This document shows, in pieces, positions 62,322-64,000 of a DNA stretch of 64,000 nt. A program made the translations under genes and the position numbers. The notes beneath the pieces were generated by a model. That model did no database searches, was not told where the DNA came from, and worked only from the letters and a program-made list of their open reading frames with translations. The first letter of the stretch is position 1; every line of letters begins with the position of its first letter. This DNA is from an uncultured Acetatifactor sp. (GTDB lineage: Bacteria > Bacillota > Clostridia > Lachnospirales > Lachnospiraceae): assembly GCA_910578215.1 (NCBI GenBank), contig CAJTPH010000020.1, positions 8,357 through 72,356 of the forward strand, read 5' to 3'.

Positions 62322-62346
62322 CCTCCCATTCCGCCGCGTCAGCGGC
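62322..62346 (-). promoter_or_regulatory. Hairpin abutting the ribosome site of the coiled-coil gene
   Basis: On the minus strand GCCGC-TGAC-GCGGC (62333-62346) precedes GGAATGGGAGG, 4-5 bp before the start codon region. It shares the layout of the hairpins before the genes at 3310, 45959 and 48301. Confidence 0.6.
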
Positions 62347-62469
62347 ATTTTGATTCGGAAGGAGCGCCGGGTTACGCAGCGCCGCAGGCTTAGAGACCGG
62401 AAAACCCGTCCATTAAGCTCTGTCCTTCATTTTCGGTTCCGTTCATAACGGGATAAATGTCTTTTATTT

Positions 62470-62498
62470 ATTATATTCTTTTTTAAGGGCAGCGTCAA
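62470..62498 (-). promoter_or_regulatory. Promoter of the coiled-coil gene
   Basis: On the minus strand TTGACG (62493-62498) and TATAAT (62470-62475) are exactly 17 bp apart. The leader would be about 145 nt. Confidence 0.75.
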
Positions 62499-62553
62499 TA
62501 TTTTCAATTAATTTCTCAAATTGTGTGTCAAAAGCAGGCAGGGCTGTGCCGAA

Positions 62554-63720
62554 TCAGGTATTGCACACGCTCAGCTGCGCCACAAGCGCTTTCCGGTAAT
62601 CCTCATGGTGGGGCATGCCGTGTCCGCCGGTCCCGGGCAGCATGAGCTTGAGAAAGCAGCCGTTTTTCATGGTAATCGAACAGCTTAGAGCTCCCATTCC
62701 GGTCCTCTTGATATCACATTTTTCTATCTCTGCCAGCGGGAAGCAGCAGCCGATATCCTGTATCGGAACAGGCTCCCCGATGCTCTCAACGGCGGCTCCC
62801 TCCTGATCGTAGACATCGTTGAACTCGTACAAATGCTTGTATGTGCCGCATTCGGAAAGGAGCAAATAGTGCTGGGAGATGCCGATGTATACGTCATGGC
62901 TTGAATATTTACATTTTCTTACCTCAAGCGCTCCGGCGCTTTGGTTTGGGATGAGCATATCGTCCAATAAAATACATTTCCCGAAAACCTGCCGGATTTC
63001 CGTCTGGATTCCAATTCCGTGTATGCCGGCGGTCAGGCTCTCACCCGCAGGGAGATATTTCTCCAAGGCCCGCCTCATGTTTTCTTCGTCCAATATACCG
63101 TATTCGCCTTTATTGAGCCTTATCATCGCGGGAAGGAGGTATCCGAAGGCGATTATCAGGAAAAACACGCCCGTAAGCACTAAGATCGTATATACGGTGA
63201 CGGAGCGGCCGCTGACGGAATTTTCTTTTATGTAATAATTGTCGAAATGTTGAGAATAGCCGCCGGGAGCCATGTTGGTGTATACGGATATTTTATAGCT
63301 GTTTGACAGAGCCAGATCTGCGGTGGGCTGGTCGATAGCGCAGAGAATGCCACTTAATTCATAAGGGGCATCCAGCTCTCCCGTTTCCGCGTTGAGGGTT
63401 TCCACAATTCGCTTAAACGTTTCGTTTGTTATGCTTACAATGTATATATGATTATTTACATCCTTCACATAATAAAACTGCCGGTCCTTTTCCGTTTCCG
63501 GAGCCATAAACACCGGCAGGGTATCGCCGTCTAATTTCACGGCCAGTCCTTCCCTTTCCTGACCGCCTGCCGCTGCCTCGGACAGGCGTAGGGGCTCCTC
63601 ATTATGGGAAAAACGAATAAAGAAAACAGAGCCGATACACACGCAGGCGATTGCTATACAAATGAGTAGCAACGCTGCCCGGTTCTTTTTTGCTTTTGAG
63701 AGTATTTCTTTTTCCTTCAT
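62554..63720 (-). CDS. Two-helix membrane protein of unknown function
   Basis: The 388-residue protein has a membrane helix near residues 15-35, an extracytoplasmic domain (about 40-165), a second helix (about 178-200) and a cytoplasmic C-terminal domain (about 205-388) with IRLNKGEYGILDEENMRRAL and HDVYIGISQHYLLLSECGTY. This layout is shared by uncharacterised Lachnospiraceae membrane proteins; I give no family name. It has a promoter with an inverted repeat on the -10. Its neighbour at 61415 is transcribed the same way from its own promoter. Confidence 0.75.
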   Translation of the reverse strand: MKEKEILSKAKKNRAALLLICIAIACVCIGSVFFIRFSHNEEPLRLSEAAAGGQEREGLAVKLDGDTLPVFMAPETEKDRQFYYVKDVNNHIYIVSITNETFKRIVETLNAETGELDAPYELSGILCAIDQPTADLALSNSYKISVYTNMAPGGYSQHFDNYYIKENSVSGRSVTVYTILVLTGVFFLIIAFGYLLPAMIRLNKGEYGILDEENMRRALEKYLPAGESLTAGIHGIGIQTEIRQVFGKCILLDDMLIPNQSAGALEVRKCKYSSHDVYIGISQHYLLLSECGTYKHLYEFNDVYDQEGAAVESIGEPVPIQDIGCCFPLAEIEKCDIKRTGMGALSCSITMKNGCFLKLMLPGTGGHGMPHHEDYRKALVAQLSVCNT

Positions 63721-63733
63721 GATTGTAAGTTCT

Positions 63734-63790
63734 CCGTTCTGCCGTTGTATTTTCTGTAAATATTATACGGCAGAACGGGCTTTTTTTCAA
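63734..63790 (-). promoter_or_regulatory. Promoter overlapped by a 12-bp inverted repeat
   Basis: On the minus strand TTGAAA (63785-63790) and TATAAT (63762-63767) are 17 bp apart. CCGTTCTGCCGT (63734-63745) and ACGGCAGAACGG (63767-63778) are perfect complements flanking the -10 and start region. On the plus strand the right arm is followed by GC and seven T, so the same sequence would also act as a terminator for plus-strand RNA. Confidence 0.7.
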
Positions 63791-63853
63791 GGAACGAATA
63801 GGTGACTGGAGTCTTATACTTTACTATAAACAAGAAATGCTTTATAATGTGTC

Positions 63854-63986
63854 AGTGAATTGCAGAATGCAGATATTGAGTTGATAAAAGAATTTCTGCC
63901 ATTTTGTAGCCGATGATATAGATGATTTGGGACATAAATTGTATGAAAGTCCGAGTTGGACCTCTTATTTAAGCGGTTTTGGCTGA
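63854..63986 (+). pseudogene. Possible remnant of a small gene at the right edge
   Basis: One frame reads SELQNADIELIKEFLPFCS then stops; the next frame reads VADDIDDLGHKLYESPSWTS, then YLSGFG and a stop. They look like two parts of one coding sequence joined by a frameshift. There is no start signal. Nothing else is seen from 63791 to 64000. Confidence 0.25.
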
Positions 63987-64000
63987 CTAATGTATAAGGT

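Noticed and set aside
1..64000. tRNA, rRNA, prophage or complete insertion sequence
   Set aside because: No T-loop motif with a matching acceptor stem, no rRNA core sequence and no transposase or phage structural gene was recognised by eye. A tRNA-finder run would be decisive.

Overview
This window looks like chromosomal DNA of a spore-forming Clostridia member, most likely a Lachnospiraceae species. The evidence is a roughly 50% GC base composition, strong AGGAGG-type ribosome sites, a spoIIM homologue, an alpha/beta-type small acid-soluble spore protein, and the recA-recX-rny gene order. I saw no rRNA, tRNA, CRISPR array, prophage or complete insertion sequence.

Layout. 0-6 kb: 3' end of recA, recX, RNase Y, an aminotransferase behind a tandem-repeat leader, a Nudix hydrolase and spoIIM. 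6-9.3 kb: DAHP synthase (minus strand), a KTSC protein, a Fur-box-controlled Cys-rich membrane peptide and a polysaccharide deacetylase. 9.3-15.7 kb: a housekeeping run of bactofilin, pyrH, frr, uppS, cdsA, dxr and rseP. 16-18.7 kb: a fusion of a degenerate PP2C-like domain with a Ser/Thr kinase, then a transaldolase-like gene. 18.8-24.7 kb: a patchy, partly AT-rich zone with a spore protein, feoA/feoB, a small HTH regulator, two decayed genes and a DUF2087 gene. 24.9-31.6 kb: a frame-broken ABC importer and a pair of ABC exporter half-transporters. 31.7-37.2 kb: tig, clpP, clpX, engB and an AI-2E family permease.

37.5-46.7 kb is the most unusual part. An OmpR-like regulator with an atypical receiver is followed by a 22-bp perfect palindrome. 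After it comes a collinear set: a small membrane protein, a Ser/Thr kinase, a membrane protein, a coiled-coil protein, a zinc-ribbon/FHA protein, an NrdG-like radical SAM protein without an NrdD partner, and a Clp-type AAA+ ATPase with a degenerate first module. Kinase, phosphothreonine reader and remodelling ATPase in one apparent operon suggest a phospho-regulated remodelling system that I cannot match to a named pathway.

46.7-55.8 kb: a DD-carboxypeptidase, a Cys-rich protein, a chemoreceptor, a diguanylate cyclase, a membrane-anchored trypsin-like protease, folD and an OGG1-type glycosylase. 56-61.4 kb: a peptide/nickel-type ABC operon whose two ATPases are fused in one chain. The right end carries two minus-strand genes, a coiled-coil protein and a two-helix membrane protein, and a possible gene remnant.

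Two kinds of non-coding structure recur. One is a short GC hairpin abutting the Shine-Dalgarno of several unrelated genes. The other is a dispersed intergenic repeat seen near 5.2, 19.4-20.1 and 25.9 kb. All functional statements are inferred from sequence motifs read by eye; no database search was run.
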